Below are positions 41,001 through 48,563 of a stretch of DNA of 64,000 nt, one piece after another. Each line of letters starts with the position of its first letter. Position 1 is the stretch's first letter. The notes under the pieces are model-generated. The model did no database searches. It was not told where the DNA came from and saw only the letters and a list, made by a program, of their open reading frames with translations. Source of the DNA: Actinomadura chibensis NBRC 106107 (GTDB lineage Bacteria > Actinomycetota > Actinomycetes > Streptosporangiales > Streptosporangiaceae); the NCBI RefSeq assembly GCF_001552135.1, contig NZ_BCQP01000010.1:62001-126000 (forward strand). Direction: 5' to 3'. A program made the position numbers and the translations under genes.

Positions 41001-41394
41001 CCCAGGCGAGCTGGATCGCCACGTCCAGGACCCGCGCCGTCGCCGCCCGGCCGCCGCCCCGGTAGAGGCGCCCGTCCCGGATCCAGTCGCGAAGGCTCCC
41101 GCCCGGCACGTACTCGGCGAAGATCCGGGGAACCCCGTCGATCGTGCGGACGTAGTGGCAGACGCACACGTGCGGGTGCATCCCCAGCCCCACCCACGTC
41201 TCGGCCTCGGCCGAGAACGCGCGCCGGTCGGCGTCGGCGCCGACCAGTTCGACGCGCGGGCTCTTGACCGCCAGGTCCAGGTCCCAGCCCAGGTGACGGA
41301 CGCGGTGCACCACGCCCATCCCGCCCGCGCCCAGCAGCCCCTTGACCTCATACAGGCCGAGAAGCCGTTCGCCCACCCGCCATTCCCCGTGCAT
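38035..41394 (-). CDS. Ser/Thr protein kinase with TPR and WD40 repeats
   Basis: 1119 residues. The Hanks kinase domain (about 8-280) has LLGAGGMGVVHRV, the ATP Lys in LAVKSP, HQDVKPANVL and TDFGLAK; the catalytic HRD is HQD, a non-RD form. A short helical/TPR segment (about 300-400) follows. At least ten WD40 repeats come next, for example RVVAIDITPDGRHALSADEQ and VTAIALTDDDRHAVASRFSG, split by a helical insert with LIRAGRKELGQGNF. No membrane helix is seen. The ATG at 41392-41394 follows a G-rich ribosome site. The target is unknown. Confidence 0.94.
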   Translation of the reverse strand: MHGEWRVGERLLGLYEVKGLLGAGGMGVVHRVRHLGWDLDLAVKSPRVELVGADADRRAFSAEAETWVGLGMHPHVCVCHYVRTIDGVPRIFAEYVPGGSLRDWIRDGRLYRGGGRAATARVLDVAIQLAWGLEHAHRRRLTHQDVKPANVLMDPDGTAKVTDFGLAKGLPGGAVGAVGAGPDPSVLVSAGGLTPAYASPEQAAGRRVGRRSDVFSLAVSVLEMITGEVTWATGAAARGVLAGMRPGGGRAAMPTSVTGLLAECLRADPDRRPRAGEVARRLAACYREAIGDQYPRPEPEAASLRADELNNRALSLLDLKREDEALRCFEQARAVEPQHAGAIYNAGLLAWRADRLTDGALIERMAAAVDNADDPAQAKMLLGHIHLERADAATAWPLLREAADKDSRGAAELARLRKETSGSDGWEHLDVITGKTGGVTMLDVAADASVAVTGGYRQSVQVWDLKRRECVRTLKAGEGGAASVALSTDGRYVLCASRGDRKVRWWDLQGDRQDARALKGRHKGVWRVLYDSRESRGVSIGADGTVKLWDLGDRSARELGHAAAAIRGARAVALAGGRILVGGGGGGTVQVHDRDHVAALEGHTGRVVAIDITPDGRHALSADEQGTLRLWDVEERRCLRTLRAPVARLSSVSLSRDARLALTIGRHSDVRLWDLRSGRSRLCPLGDMEAADVRTGRLSANGGHAVYAGSAKSARTAIWVWSIPRGFSRASYRAPFHICRPRAHRELTVTDAKVDRLIRAGRKELGQGNFFEAHDLLVQARLTPGHQRSRLVLDAWNELAQQCVRGRVQGVWPVDLPPQLATAPKSLVVSPDGTTTVCSLHDGTVLIWNCSTGTVETHNPARHGPTWKAVAGDLALASGTGNQLQLWSLSTLERRGLVPGGGYSSWRNTVAVGRTGKYVLTAGGQTVRVWEASSGTEVMRLGGHQEEVSAVCLSRTERVAVSGTAGGYLKVWDLDDAGRCVATLAPYAYAHKPQVTAIALTDDDRHAVASRFSGALCVWDLESGHRRPEITSTENLVDMALEAEGRFALTSAGDGELALWDLSNGWRNHTLITHASTRANVAFSDDGRRAFAWAAHGPLRAWEIDWRIAPYRRPRPSGS

Positions 41395-41499
41395 GGATCC
41401 CCCCGCCTCCACTCTCCCGCGAACAGGCCGTTACCGACAGTGAGACTCAACGAACCCACGGTCGGTTCAACGGGACGAGCGCAGCGGGTCTCGGCCTGG

Positions 41500-41816
41500 C
41501 GAGGAAGACCGCCCGGTCACGTCGTACCAGCGAACTGGCGCAGCACCATTTCGACGGCGGCTGGCGAACGGTCGAACTGGGCAGAGGCGGTCCGATCTTC
41601 CCGTTCGCGCCCGCGGTCGCGACCGACGGACGCTCGCGTATCGACGTCTTCTACCGTGGACACTCTTTGCCAGCGGATATGGGACGGACGCTGGAGCGCG
41701 GAGATCGACCTCGGGTTCGGCCCGGTCAAATGGTGCTCTCGCGCGGCCCCCGCCTTCTCGACGTGTTCTATTTCCTCGGCATCGCCGGGGGGACGGCGCA
41801 CCGGAGCTACTACTGA
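41500..41816 (+). pseudogene. Decayed beta-propeller (lectin-like) gene fragment
   Basis: One frame reads LAQHHFDGGWRTVELG, then PAVATDGRSRIDVFYRG. A second continues TLCQRIWDGRWSAEIDLGFG, and the first frame resumes SRGPRLLDVFYFLG before a TGA at 41814. These are successive blades of the type W-x-DGxW ... RxDVFxRG seen in bacterial PLL-like propeller lectins, broken by at least two frameshifts. It is a remnant of a secreted or surface carbohydrate-binding protein. The identification is by motif only. Confidence 0.6.
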
Positions 41817-41973
41817 CCGGTAGACCAGTCTCCTCCGAGCGCTTTCGACGAGCGGCTCCGTTGTTCTCCGAGGCCCGGTAGGGGCATGGCCTTCGTCAAT
41901 GGCGCCTGACATCCTCGTCCGGGGGTGGCCGGGACGTCCGGCGGGGTGACCGGGCCGCCGCGGAAGCGGCGCA

Positions 41974-41996
41974 GGCCCGCGTGCCAGACGCGGGCC
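41974..41996. terminator. GC-rich hairpin in the gap before the fascin-like gene
   Basis: A 9-bp perfect stem (41974-41982 with 41988-41996) encloses GCCAG. It lies in the 314-base gap between the propeller remnant and the secreted repeat protein. Apart from this hairpin and the promoter-like site, I see nothing in that gap. Confidence 0.4.
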
Positions 41997-42045
41997 GCCA
42001 ACCGGACAGGTGGGCCGTAACCGGTCAAAGTGCCCACGACCGGCC

Positions 42046-42075
42046 TTGTGACGGCAAACAGCGCGCGTTCATACT
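42046..42075 (+). promoter_or_regulatory. Candidate sigma-70-type promoter of the fascin-like gene
   Basis: TTGTGA (42046-42051) and CATACT (42070-42075) are separated by 18 bp. A start near 42082 would give a leader of about 50 bases that includes AAAGGAA before the ATG at 42131. Confidence 0.4.
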
Positions 42076-42130
42076 CGCGGCACGACCCGGGCTCCCATTC
42101 AGAACCGGGATACGTGAAAGGAATCCACGC

Positions 42131-42727
42131 ATGCGTCGTTCATTCGTCGTGGTCACACTTGCTCTCGCGACCGTCTTCGCCCTCACCGCCACACCGGCGA
42201 CGGCGGCGCCCTCGCGGCCCGCCGCGCCCTCCGGGTGGGTCCGCGTTACCTCAGCCAACCAGGCGAGTCTGCTGCACGGCCGCAGCGTCCAGGAGGCGTT
42301 AGCCGGAACCACCATCTACTCCACCGCCAACAACCGGTACGTGTCGGCCGAACTCGGCTACACCGGCGGCGACCAGGGGATGCTGCGGGCCCGCGCGACG
42401 GCCGTCGGCCCGTGGGAGCAGTACAGCTTCTACGCGTCCGGTTCCACGGTGACGATCACGTCCAACGCCAACGGCCGGTATGTGTCCGCCGAGCTGGGTT
42501 ACACCGGCGGCGACCAGGGGATGCTGCGGGCCCGGGCGACCGCGGTCGGCCCGTGGGAGCGGTTCAACCTGTTCCACAACCAGAGCACCGGCAGGTGGGC
42601 GCTGCAGTCCCAGGCCAACGACCGGTACGTGTCGGCCGAGCTGGGCTACACCGGTGGCGATCAAGGGATGCTGCGGGCCCGCGCGACGGCGATAGGCCCG
42701 TGGGAGGAGTACGTGCTCAACGGCTGA
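42131..42727 (+). CDS. Secreted fascin-like beta-trefoil protein with three near-identical repeats
   Basis: 198 residues. A Sec signal peptide (MRRSFVVVTLALATVFALTA) ends at a likely ATAA/PSRP cleavage site. The mature part is three repeats of about 42 residues, each with RYVSAELGYTGGDQGMLRAR followed by ATAxGPWE, at about residues 65-100, 112-147 and 159-194. This is the pattern of fascin-like actin-crosslinking/beta-trefoil domains, which bind sugars or other ligands. The repeats are nearly identical in DNA too, so the expansion or conversion is recent. A hairpin follows. Confidence 0.9.
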   Translation: MRRSFVVVTLALATVFALTATPATAAPSRPAAPSGWVRVTSANQASLLHGRSVQEALAGTTIYSTANNRYVSAELGYTGGDQGMLRARATAVGPWEQYSFYASGSTVTITSNANGRYVSAELGYTGGDQGMLRARATAVGPWERFNLFHNQSTGRWALQSQANDRYVSAELGYTGGDQGMLRARATAIGPWEEYVLNG

Positions 42728-42752
42728 GGCCGCTGCGCGCGACAACGCGAAA

Positions 42753-42788
42753 TCGGTGCCGACGGGGCTGACGCACCGGCGGCACCGA
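42753..42788 (+). terminator. Terminator of the fascin-like gene
   Basis: TCGGTGCCG (42753-42761) pairs perfectly with CGGCACCGA (42780-42788), with short A-runs on both sides. The loop is 18 bases. Confidence 0.62.
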
Positions 42789-42857
42789 AACACGCCTGCC
42801 TTCGCTGCGTGACCCGTTGGCCCTCACTCGCCTCACCAATTGTCGGCTGGGGGTGAA

Positions 42858-43454
42858 TCAGGCCTGGAAAAGGCGATCGAGATAGGTGTCGAGGGCGGCG
42901 ACGGCGGCGTCCGGCGGCAGGCTCTGGGGCCCGGCGTGGGAATGCAGGGCCAGCCCGTCGACGAACGCCCACAGGGCCGTCGCCTCCGCCTTCGGGTCCG
43001 CATTGCCGCTGATCTCCTCGCTCGCCTGCGCGGCCTCGATCGCCTCGGTCAAGTGGGCGCGCACCTCGTCGTGGACGGCGACCTGGACGTCCCGCAGCCG
43101 CGCGCTGTCCACGGCGCGCCCGCAGAAGGCCAGGTAGACGCGCAGTTCCGCGCCGCGCTCGGCGTCGAGGGGGAGGAATTCCAGCAGGCAGTCGCGCAGC
43201 GTGTCGCGGACGGTGCCGTCGCGGTCCATGGCGCGTGCCACGCGTTCGCGCGTCCGCTCGCAGATCCGCTGGAAGGTGAACAGCAGAAGCTCGTCCTTGC
43301 CGGAGAAGTAGTAGCCGACGAGGCCCACCGACACGCCCGCCTCCTTGGCGGCGTGGGCGAAGGTCACCTTCTCCATGCCGTCCGCCGCGACGATCCGCCG
43401 CACCGCGTCGGCCATCTGGCGGCGGCGTTCGTCGTGGTCGGCGACGCGGGGCAT
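42858..43454 (-). CDS. TetR-family regulator (BetI-like N-terminus)
   Basis: 198 residues from the ATG at 43452-43454 (MPRVADHDERRR), with GGGAG six bases upstream; in-frame ATGs at 43460 and 43472 are alternatives. The HTH is MADAVRRIVAADGMEKVTFA, then AKEAGVSVGLVGYYFSGKDE. A helical ligand domain follows. It lies downstream of the Rieske oxygenase gene on the same strand, 34 bases away, so the two are probably co-transcribed. It may bind the AAATAACTG inverted repeat before that gene. Confidence 0.93.
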   Translation of the reverse strand: MPRVADHDERRRQMADAVRRIVAADGMEKVTFAHAAKEAGVSVGLVGYYFSGKDELLLFTFQRICERTRERVARAMDRDGTVRDTLRDCLLEFLPLDAERGAELRVYLAFCGRAVDSARLRDVQVAVHDEVRAHLTEAIEAAQASEEISGNADPKAEATALWAFVDGLALHSHAGPQSLPPDAAVAALDTYLDRLFQA

Positions 43455-43488
43455 GGGCATCTCCCAGGGCACTGATCGTCCGGGACGG

Positions 43489-44598
43489 CTAGGCCTGCCC
43501 GCTCACCGGTTCGGCCGCCGCGGCCGGCGAGGCCAGCGCTCGGGACAGGTATCGGTGGAACTGCCAGAGGGGGCGCTCCAGATGGGAGAACCGCCCGCCG
43601 GACGTGGTCGCCGAGCCGAGCCCGCGCTGGACTCCGCGGATCATCACCAGATCCTCCGTCTGCACCTGATCATAGACGTCGCGGTAGGCGGCCAGGGTCT
43701 CCGCGTAGTCGGGGGCGCTCCGCGCCCCGGGCGGGACGAGGACCGTGATCTGCGCGTCGTGCGTCGTCGGGCCCGTCGGCAGCCATCTGAACCAGGCGGC
43801 GTGGTCGGGCATGACGGTGAGCACGAGCAGTGGGAAGACCCCGATGACGAGCAGGCCGGACCGCTGTTCGGCGCTCAGCCCCGGCACGGGCGGGAACAGG
43901 GTGGGCACCACGCCGTGCCCGTCCTCCTCTCCGGCCGAGGCGTCCCTGCCGACCGGATTGAACATCGAGAACCAGGCGCCGTCGCAGTCGTCCACCCGCG
44001 TCGCCTGGCCAGGCAGCATGGGCTGCAGGCTCTCCGCGTGCGTCCCGATGTGGTGGTAGCTCTCCGATCCGTTCTCGACGGCGACCTTCCAGTTCGCCTC
44101 CACGCCGGTCCAGGTCAGCGTCTCGGCGGCGAGCCAGTCGGAGAGCCCGTAGGCGCGCAGCCGCTCGGTGGGACCGGCCAGGCGCGGCGCGAGCGGCCCC
44201 GCGTCGCGGTCCAGGTTGACCATGATGAAGCCGTTCCAGACCTCCAGCGCGAACGCGGGAAGGCGGCACGCGGCGCGATCGAAGTCCACCTTGTGCATCA
44301 GCGGCGCGCCGGTGAGCTGCCCGGCGTACCGGCCGTCCAGCCGGTAGGTCCAGGTGTGGTACGGGCAGGTCAGCCGCGGCAGGTTGCCCTGCCGCGGCGC
44401 CTGCTCCTCGGGCAGCACGTCCATGAAGCGGTGCCTGCACACGCGTGACAGCGCGTGCAGCGCGCCGGCCTCGTCCCGGGTGATGACCAGCGCCTCGCCG
44501 AAGAGGTCGACGGCCAGGTAGTCGCCCGGCTCGGGCACCTGGTCCACGCGCGCGACGAGGGCGGCCTCGCCGTTCCCCGGCCGGTCGTTTATCTGCAT
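43489..44598 (-). CDS. Rieske non-haem iron oxygenase, alpha subunit
   Basis: 369 residues. The Rieske cluster ligands are C54-x-H56 (CRHRFMDV) and C78-x2-H81 (CPYHTWTY). The mononuclear iron site lies in ENGSESYHHIGTH, with His182 and His187 and bridging Glu179. A Glu rather than Asp at this position is known in the GbcA/choline-monooxygenase-like clade. No reductase or ferredoxin gene is adjacent. The ATG at 44596-44598 has GGAGG only one base away; a TTG at 44626-44628 would be ten codons longer. The substrate is unknown. Confidence 0.93.
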   Translation of the reverse strand: MQINDRPGNGEAALVARVDQVPEPGDYLAVDLFGEALVITRDEAGALHALSRVCRHRFMDVLPEEQAPRQGNLPRLTCPYHTWTYRLDGRYAGQLTGAPLMHKVDFDRAACRLPAFALEVWNGFIMVNLDRDAGPLAPRLAGPTERLRAYGLSDWLAAETLTWTGVEANWKVAVENGSESYHHIGTHAESLQPMLPGQATRVDDCDGAWFSMFNPVGRDASAGEEDGHGVVPTLFPPVPGLSAEQRSGLLVIGVFPLLVLTVMPDHAAWFRWLPTGPTTHDAQITVLVPPGARSAPDYAETLAAYRDVYDQVQTEDLVMIRGVQRGLGSATTSGGRFSHLERPLWQFHRYLSRALASPAAAAEPVSGQA

Positions 44599-44627
44599 AC
44601 CTCCCGTGTGGGTCGCCCACGTACGCA

Positions 44628-44655
44628 AAATAACTGTACAGACACTCAGTTATTT
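44628..44655. promoter_or_regulatory. 9-bp inverted repeat before the Rieske oxygenase gene
   Basis: AAATAACTG (44628-44636) and CAGTTATTT (44647-44655) are perfect inverted copies with a 10-bp spacer, in the 109-base gap between the SDR stop and the oxygenase start. The A+T-rich symmetry is typical of a TetR operator. Confidence 0.5.
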
Positions 44656-44707
44656 GCCAAGGGCACCGCCGGACCGCCCGGCGCGGAGTCGGGGCGGGCG
44701 GTGCGTG

Positions 44708-45511
44708 CTAGTCGACGACGGCGCCCGCGGTCAGATTGGCGACGGTGCCGGTCAGGCCCGCGGCCCGGTCGGACGCCAGGAAGGCGGCGGCGTCGGCCAC
44801 CTGCCGCACCGTCAGCGGACCGGGCAGCGGGCCGCCCGCGCCGACCTCCTCCAGAAGCCGCTCGAACGGCACGCCGAGCCGCTCGGCGGCGCGTTCCCAC
44901 ACGTCCCGGGTGTGGGAGCCGAGGCGCTCCGCGGTCTCGGGGATGCCGTTGAGCCGCAGGCCCACGACGCGGATGCCGGACGGCCCGAGCTCCATCGCCA
45001 GTTGCCGGCACATGGCCTCGATAGCCGCGCCCGCCATCCCGAAGGATCCGGACAGCGCGACCGGCACGCGGGCCATCGGCGGCGACACCGACATGATCAC
45101 CCCGCCCCGCGCGTCGAGCATGCGGCGCGCCGCCGCCCGCGCGGTCGCGAAGTTGGTCCGCAGGTAGGCCGTGATCGGGTCGAGGAACTCCGGCACCGAC
45201 ATGCTCACCAGCGGGAGGCCCTGGTCGCCGACGTCGATCCCGACGGTGTTGACGCAGATGTCGACGGGACCGGTCCGGTCGACCGCCCGGGCCATGTGCC
45301 GCTCGACCGCCTCCTCGTCGAGCGCGTCGACCCGCTCGGCGTGGGCGGTCGAGCCCTCGGCGGCGATCCGCGCGGCGACCGCGTCCAGTTTGGCCTGGGT
45401 GCGTCCGGCCACATGGACCGTCGCGCCGTGGTGGGCGAAGGCGCGGGCGACGGCTCCGCCGACCGCTCCGCCGCCGCCGTAGACGATGGCGTTCTTGCCG
45501 TTGAGCAGCAT
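44708..45511 (-). CDS. Short-chain dehydrogenase-like protein without the catalytic Tyr-Lys pair
   Basis: 267 residues. The cofactor motif is AIVYGGGGAVGGAVARAF, and VNTVGIDVG follows the NNAG position. In the active-site segment (SVSPPMARVPVALSGSFGMA) the expected YxxxK reads FGMAG, so Tyr and Lys are both replaced. The rest, AMELGPSGIRVVGLRLNG and the tail DAAAFLASDRAAGLTGTVAN, is a normal SDR. It may bind NAD(P) without classical redox chemistry or belong to an atypical subfamily. It lies 32 bases after the sigma factor gene. Confidence 0.92.
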   Translation of the reverse strand: MLLNGKNAIVYGGGGAVGGAVARAFAHHGATVHVAGRTQAKLDAVAARIAAEGSTAHAERVDALDEEAVERHMARAVDRTGPVDICVNTVGIDVGDQGLPLVSMSVPEFLDPITAYLRTNFATARAAARRMLDARGGVIMSVSPPMARVPVALSGSFGMAGAAIEAMCRQLAMELGPSGIRVVGLRLNGIPETAERLGSHTRDVWERAAERLGVPFERLLEEVGAGGPLPGPLTVRQVADAAAFLASDRAAGLTGTVANLTAGAVVD

Positions 45512-45543
45512 CGGATCCTCCTATGGGTGGGTGGTGCGAACGG

Positions 45544-46596
45544 TCACAGGGCGTCGGGCAGGCCGAAGGCCGCGAAGACCTTGGAGCCGAACACCGTGAC
45601 CTCGGCGACGAGGCCGTCCCGGACGTCCAGGACGGCCAGGGCGAAGGCGCGGAAGTCCGACGCGCCGGGCGCGCTGACGTAGGTGGCGACGGCCGGTCCG
45701 AGGTTCGCCCGGGTGGGAACGAGGCGCAGGTCCTGGGCGCCGGGACCGTGCAGGATGGGCGCCCACGCCCGGACGATCGCCTCGCGCCCCTCGTACCAGA
45801 CCGGTTCGGCGCCCGTGTGCCCGCCGGATCCGCCCTGGTGGCCGACCCTGGCGTCCTCGCGCAGCACCGACGCGACGGCGTCGTCGTCGGCACGTCGCAG
45901 AGCGTCCATGTACCGCTCGACGGCGGCCCGCTCCCGGTCTCCGGCGCCGGGCGACGGCCCCCAGTCCAGCCGGTGCTCCGGCAGGTGCGTCCGCATGGTC
46001 AGGCGTGCGCGCTGGAGCCCGCTGTTGACGGACGCGACGCTCGCCCCCAGCAGTTCCGCGGTCTCCTTGGCCGACCAGCCGAGGACGTCCCGCATGATCA
46101 GCGTCGCGCGCTGGCGGGGCGTCAGGTACTGGACGGCTGCGAGGAACGCCAGCTCGATGGTCTCCTTGGCGAAGTACACCGCGTCCGGCTCGGCCTGGCC
46201 TGACGGGATCTCCTCCAGCAGCCGGTCCGGATACGGCTGCAGCCACGGCACGGCTGCGGGCGGCGGCGGCCCGCTCCGCTGGTTCTGCGACGCCCGGTCC
46301 CGGGACGACCCCGCCAGGCGCGGCCGTGGGTGCCGCGCCAGGAAGTCGAGGCAGGCGTTGGTCGCGATCCTGTAGAGCCAGGCACGGAATTGGCTTCCGC
46401 CTCGAAACCCTTCACGGCTCTGCCATGCGCGCAGGAACGTCTCCTGCACGAGGTCCTGGGCTTCGTCGAAGGAGCCCAGCATCCGGTAGCAGTGCACGTG
46501 CAGTTCTCGCTGGTGGCGCTCGACCAGACCGGCGAACGCCCTCTCGTCGCCCGCCGTGGCGCGGGCGACGGCCTCGGTCTGCGCGCGTTCGTCCAT
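45544..46596 (-). CDS. ECF sigma factor with SnoaL-like C-terminal domain (TIGR02960-like)
   Basis: 350 residues. Region 2 has ELHVHCYRMLGSFDEAQDLV and FLRAW, and region 4 has QYLTPRQRATLIMRDVLGWS with AKETAELLGASVASVNSGLQ. The linker contains AVPWLQPYPDRLLEE, a mark of the SigX5/TIGR02960 group. A SnoaL-like domain (about 225-345: AVERYMDALRRADDDAVASV) replaces an anti-sigma factor, and such tails control the sigma factor in cis. It is the first gene of the unit that continues with the SDR gene. Confidence 0.95.
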   Translation of the reverse strand: MDERAQTEAVARATAGDERAFAGLVERHQRELHVHCYRMLGSFDEAQDLVQETFLRAWQSREGFRGGSQFRAWLYRIATNACLDFLARHPRPRLAGSSRDRASQNQRSGPPPPAAVPWLQPYPDRLLEEIPSGQAEPDAVYFAKETIELAFLAAVQYLTPRQRATLIMRDVLGWSAKETAELLGASVASVNSGLQRARLTMRTHLPEHRLDWGPSPGAGDRERAAVERYMDALRRADDDAVASVLREDARVGHQGGSGGHTGAEPVWYEGREAIVRAWAPILHGPGAQDLRLVPTRANLGPAVATYVSAPGASDFRAFALAVLDVRDGLVAEVTVFGSKVFAAFGLPDAL

Positions 46597-46699
46597 GATC
46601 GTCCTTCCGTGTCCGTGCTCTGCTCTATACGACTCCGAAAGGACGCGTCGCTCATCGCGCGCATCGTAATCATTTGGTCACTTATGGTCAGGTATCCAG

Positions 46700-46835
46700 C
46701 TCAACCCTCACCTGCGCGCCGCACGGACGCGTCCACTGGGCGGGGGCCGACCTTTCTCCGCTGTTTCCCAACCAGATGGAAGGCGCCCTCTGCTCCGGCG
46801 AAAACGTCGCCGCCGAAATCATCGCGGAAGTGTGA
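46700..46835 (+). pseudogene. C-terminal remnant of a flavin monoamine oxidase
   Basis: The frame ending at TGA 46833-46835 reads GRVHWAGADLSPLF, then NQMEGALCSGENVAAEIIAE. This matches the C-terminal FAD-binding end of flavin amine oxidases (GRIHFAGTE ... YMEGAxxSGERAA). Only about 40 residues remain; nothing upstream continues the domain before the divergent sigma factor gene. The rest of the 424-base gap (46597-47020) holds only promoter space for the sigma factor and ankyrin genes. Confidence 0.65.
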
Positions 46836-47020
46836 GAATCCGTCCTGAATCATCGTCGTGGACGGAGAACGTCTCGTATAGCCTTGGGAGCAGGCGCGGG
46901 AGGGCGCCGCCGGGTCCGCGGGCAGGACTGAGTCCACCTCCGATCCTCCAGGCAAGGCCGCGAAGACGACGATCTCTTCCGAGCCCCGGCCGCGGACCAC
47001 GGGGCGACGAGGGAGACGTC

Positions 47021-48532
47021 ATGCGCGACCTGCCCGCGCGTCCCGATCTGGACCAGCTGCGCCACCAGGCCAAAGACCTGCTGCGCGACGCCCGGAAGGG
47101 CGATCCGGAGGCGGCGGCGCGGATCCGCTCCGTGTCGGACCGGACCGACCTGTCCTCGGCCCAGCTCGCGCTCGCCCGCGACTACGGCTTCGCGAGCTGG
47201 ACGAGGCTGAAGCTCGAAGTCGAGCGCCGGGCCATTCTCGACGACCGGGACCTGTCCCGGCTGACGAGGCTCCTGGCGGAGCACCCGGAAATGGCCACCG
47301 GCAACCTCCAGCGGTGGGCCGACAACGCCTGCGAAGAGCCGCTCGGCTACGTCACGATGTTGCGCTTCAACCGCGACCGGCTCGGCCTGCCCGGCGAACT
47401 GCCCGGGACCGGCGCCGTCGCCCGGGCCCTGATCGAGGCGGGCGCGCCGGTCGGCGGCCGTCCCGGCGACCGGGAGACACCGCTGATCACCGCCGCCAGC
47501 TACGGCGACGCCGAGGTCGCGAGCGTGCTGATCGAAGCCGGCGCCGACCTTGAGGCCGTGGCGGCGCCCGACGCCGGAGGCGTCCCCGGCGGGACGGCCC
47601 TGCTCCACGCGGTGGTCTTCGGCATGACCGAGGTCGTGGACGTCCTGATCGCCGCGGGCGCCCGCGTCGACAGCCTGGAGACCGCCGCCGCGGCGGGCGA
47701 CGTCGCGGGCTGGCCGCTGGACCGCTGCACGCCGCAGAGCCGGCTCCGCGCGCTGGTGTTCGCCGCCGACCACCAGCGGCTGGACGTCATCGACCGGCTC
47801 GTCGCCGCGGGGACGCCCGTCAACGAACCGGACGCCGAGTGGGGGCGGCTGCCCCTCCACACCGCAGCGGGCCACGGCAGGGCCGCGGCCGTGCGGCGGC
47901 TCCTCGGCCACGGCGCGGACCCCGACTTGCGCGATCCGGTGCATCGGCGCACCGCCCTGGAGGAATGCGAACGGCCCGGCCGCAGCCCTGCGCACGAGGA
48001 GGTCGCCGCCCTCCTCCGGCCGGTGACCGGACGCGGCGGCCGCCGCCCGGCGCGCGCGGAACCGACCGGGATCCAGATCCGCATCGAGGCGCGGGACCTG
48101 CCCGGACGCAGCTTCGGACCGTCCGCGAACGCGCCCGAGTACCGCAATGTCCACGTCGGCGTCGCGCGGCGGGCGCGCCGCGACGAGATCCTGGATCCGC
48201 ATCCGGGCGACGCGGGCGCGGCCGCCTGGACCCTGGAGGCCATCGCGACACCCGTCCAGGCGGGCTTCGACGTCAAGGGCCCTTACATCCAGGGCGCGCC
48301 GGGCGAGCGGTTCATCCACCTCTCCTGGGGCGCGGTGGACGGCACCGGCGCCTTCACCGTGTTCCGCCGGGCGAAGCTGATGCTGGACGCCGTCGACTCC
48401 GCCACCCTCGACGCCGCCCGCCGCCACGGGCGCCTCACCGCCCGGCTCGCCCTCACCGGCGCCGATGGCGGGCCGGTGTGCGGCGCGGTCCGGCCGCCCC
48501 TGATCGAATGGTCCGCCGACCAAGCCGGATAG
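47021..48532 (+). CDS. Ankyrin-repeat protein fused to a DUF5990 domain
   Basis: 503 residues. An N-terminal helical region (PDLDQLRHQAKDLLRDARKG, then DYGFASWTRLKLEVE) is common in actinobacterial ankyrin proteins. Ankyrin repeats follow at about 120-345 (TPLITAASYGDAEVASVLIE, LPLHTAAGHGRAAAVRRLLG). The C-terminal 150 residues form DUF5990: IRIEARDLPGRSFGPS, YRNVHVGVARR and GPYIQGAPGERFIHLSWG. DUF5990 is normally a separate small protein, so this is a fusion. The function is unknown. GGGAGA four bases before the ATG fixes the start. Confidence 0.92.
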   Translation: MRDLPARPDLDQLRHQAKDLLRDARKGDPEAAARIRSVSDRTDLSSAQLALARDYGFASWTRLKLEVERRAILDDRDLSRLTRLLAEHPEMATGNLQRWADNACEEPLGYVTMLRFNRDRLGLPGELPGTGAVARALIEAGAPVGGRPGDRETPLITAASYGDAEVASVLIEAGADLEAVAAPDAGGVPGGTALLHAVVFGMTEVVDVLIAAGARVDSLETAAAAGDVAGWPLDRCTPQSRLRALVFAADHQRLDVIDRLVAAGTPVNEPDAEWGRLPLHTAAGHGRAAAVRRLLGHGADPDLRDPVHRRTALEECERPGRSPAHEEVAALLRPVTGRGGRRPARAEPTGIQIRIEARDLPGRSFGPSANAPEYRNVHVGVARRARRDEILDPHPGDAGAAAWTLEAIATPVQAGFDVKGPYIQGAPGERFIHLSWGAVDGTGAFTVFRRAKLMLDAVDSATLDAARRHGRLTARLALTGADGGPVCGAVRPPLIEWSADQAG

Positions 48533-48563
48533 CCGCCGCCCGCAGGTGTTCTGAGGAGTGCTC

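Noticed and set aside
37771..41823. Open frame of about 1350 codons opposite the kinase gene
   Set aside because: Low-complexity Arg/Gly/Pro composition and no motif. The minus strand carries a clear kinase-WD40 protein. Only its last 300 bases were re-read, as the propeller remnant.
41517..41912. 131-codon minus-strand ORF near the kinase promoter
   Set aside because: No domain and mixed composition; the plus strand here reads as frameshifted propeller blades.
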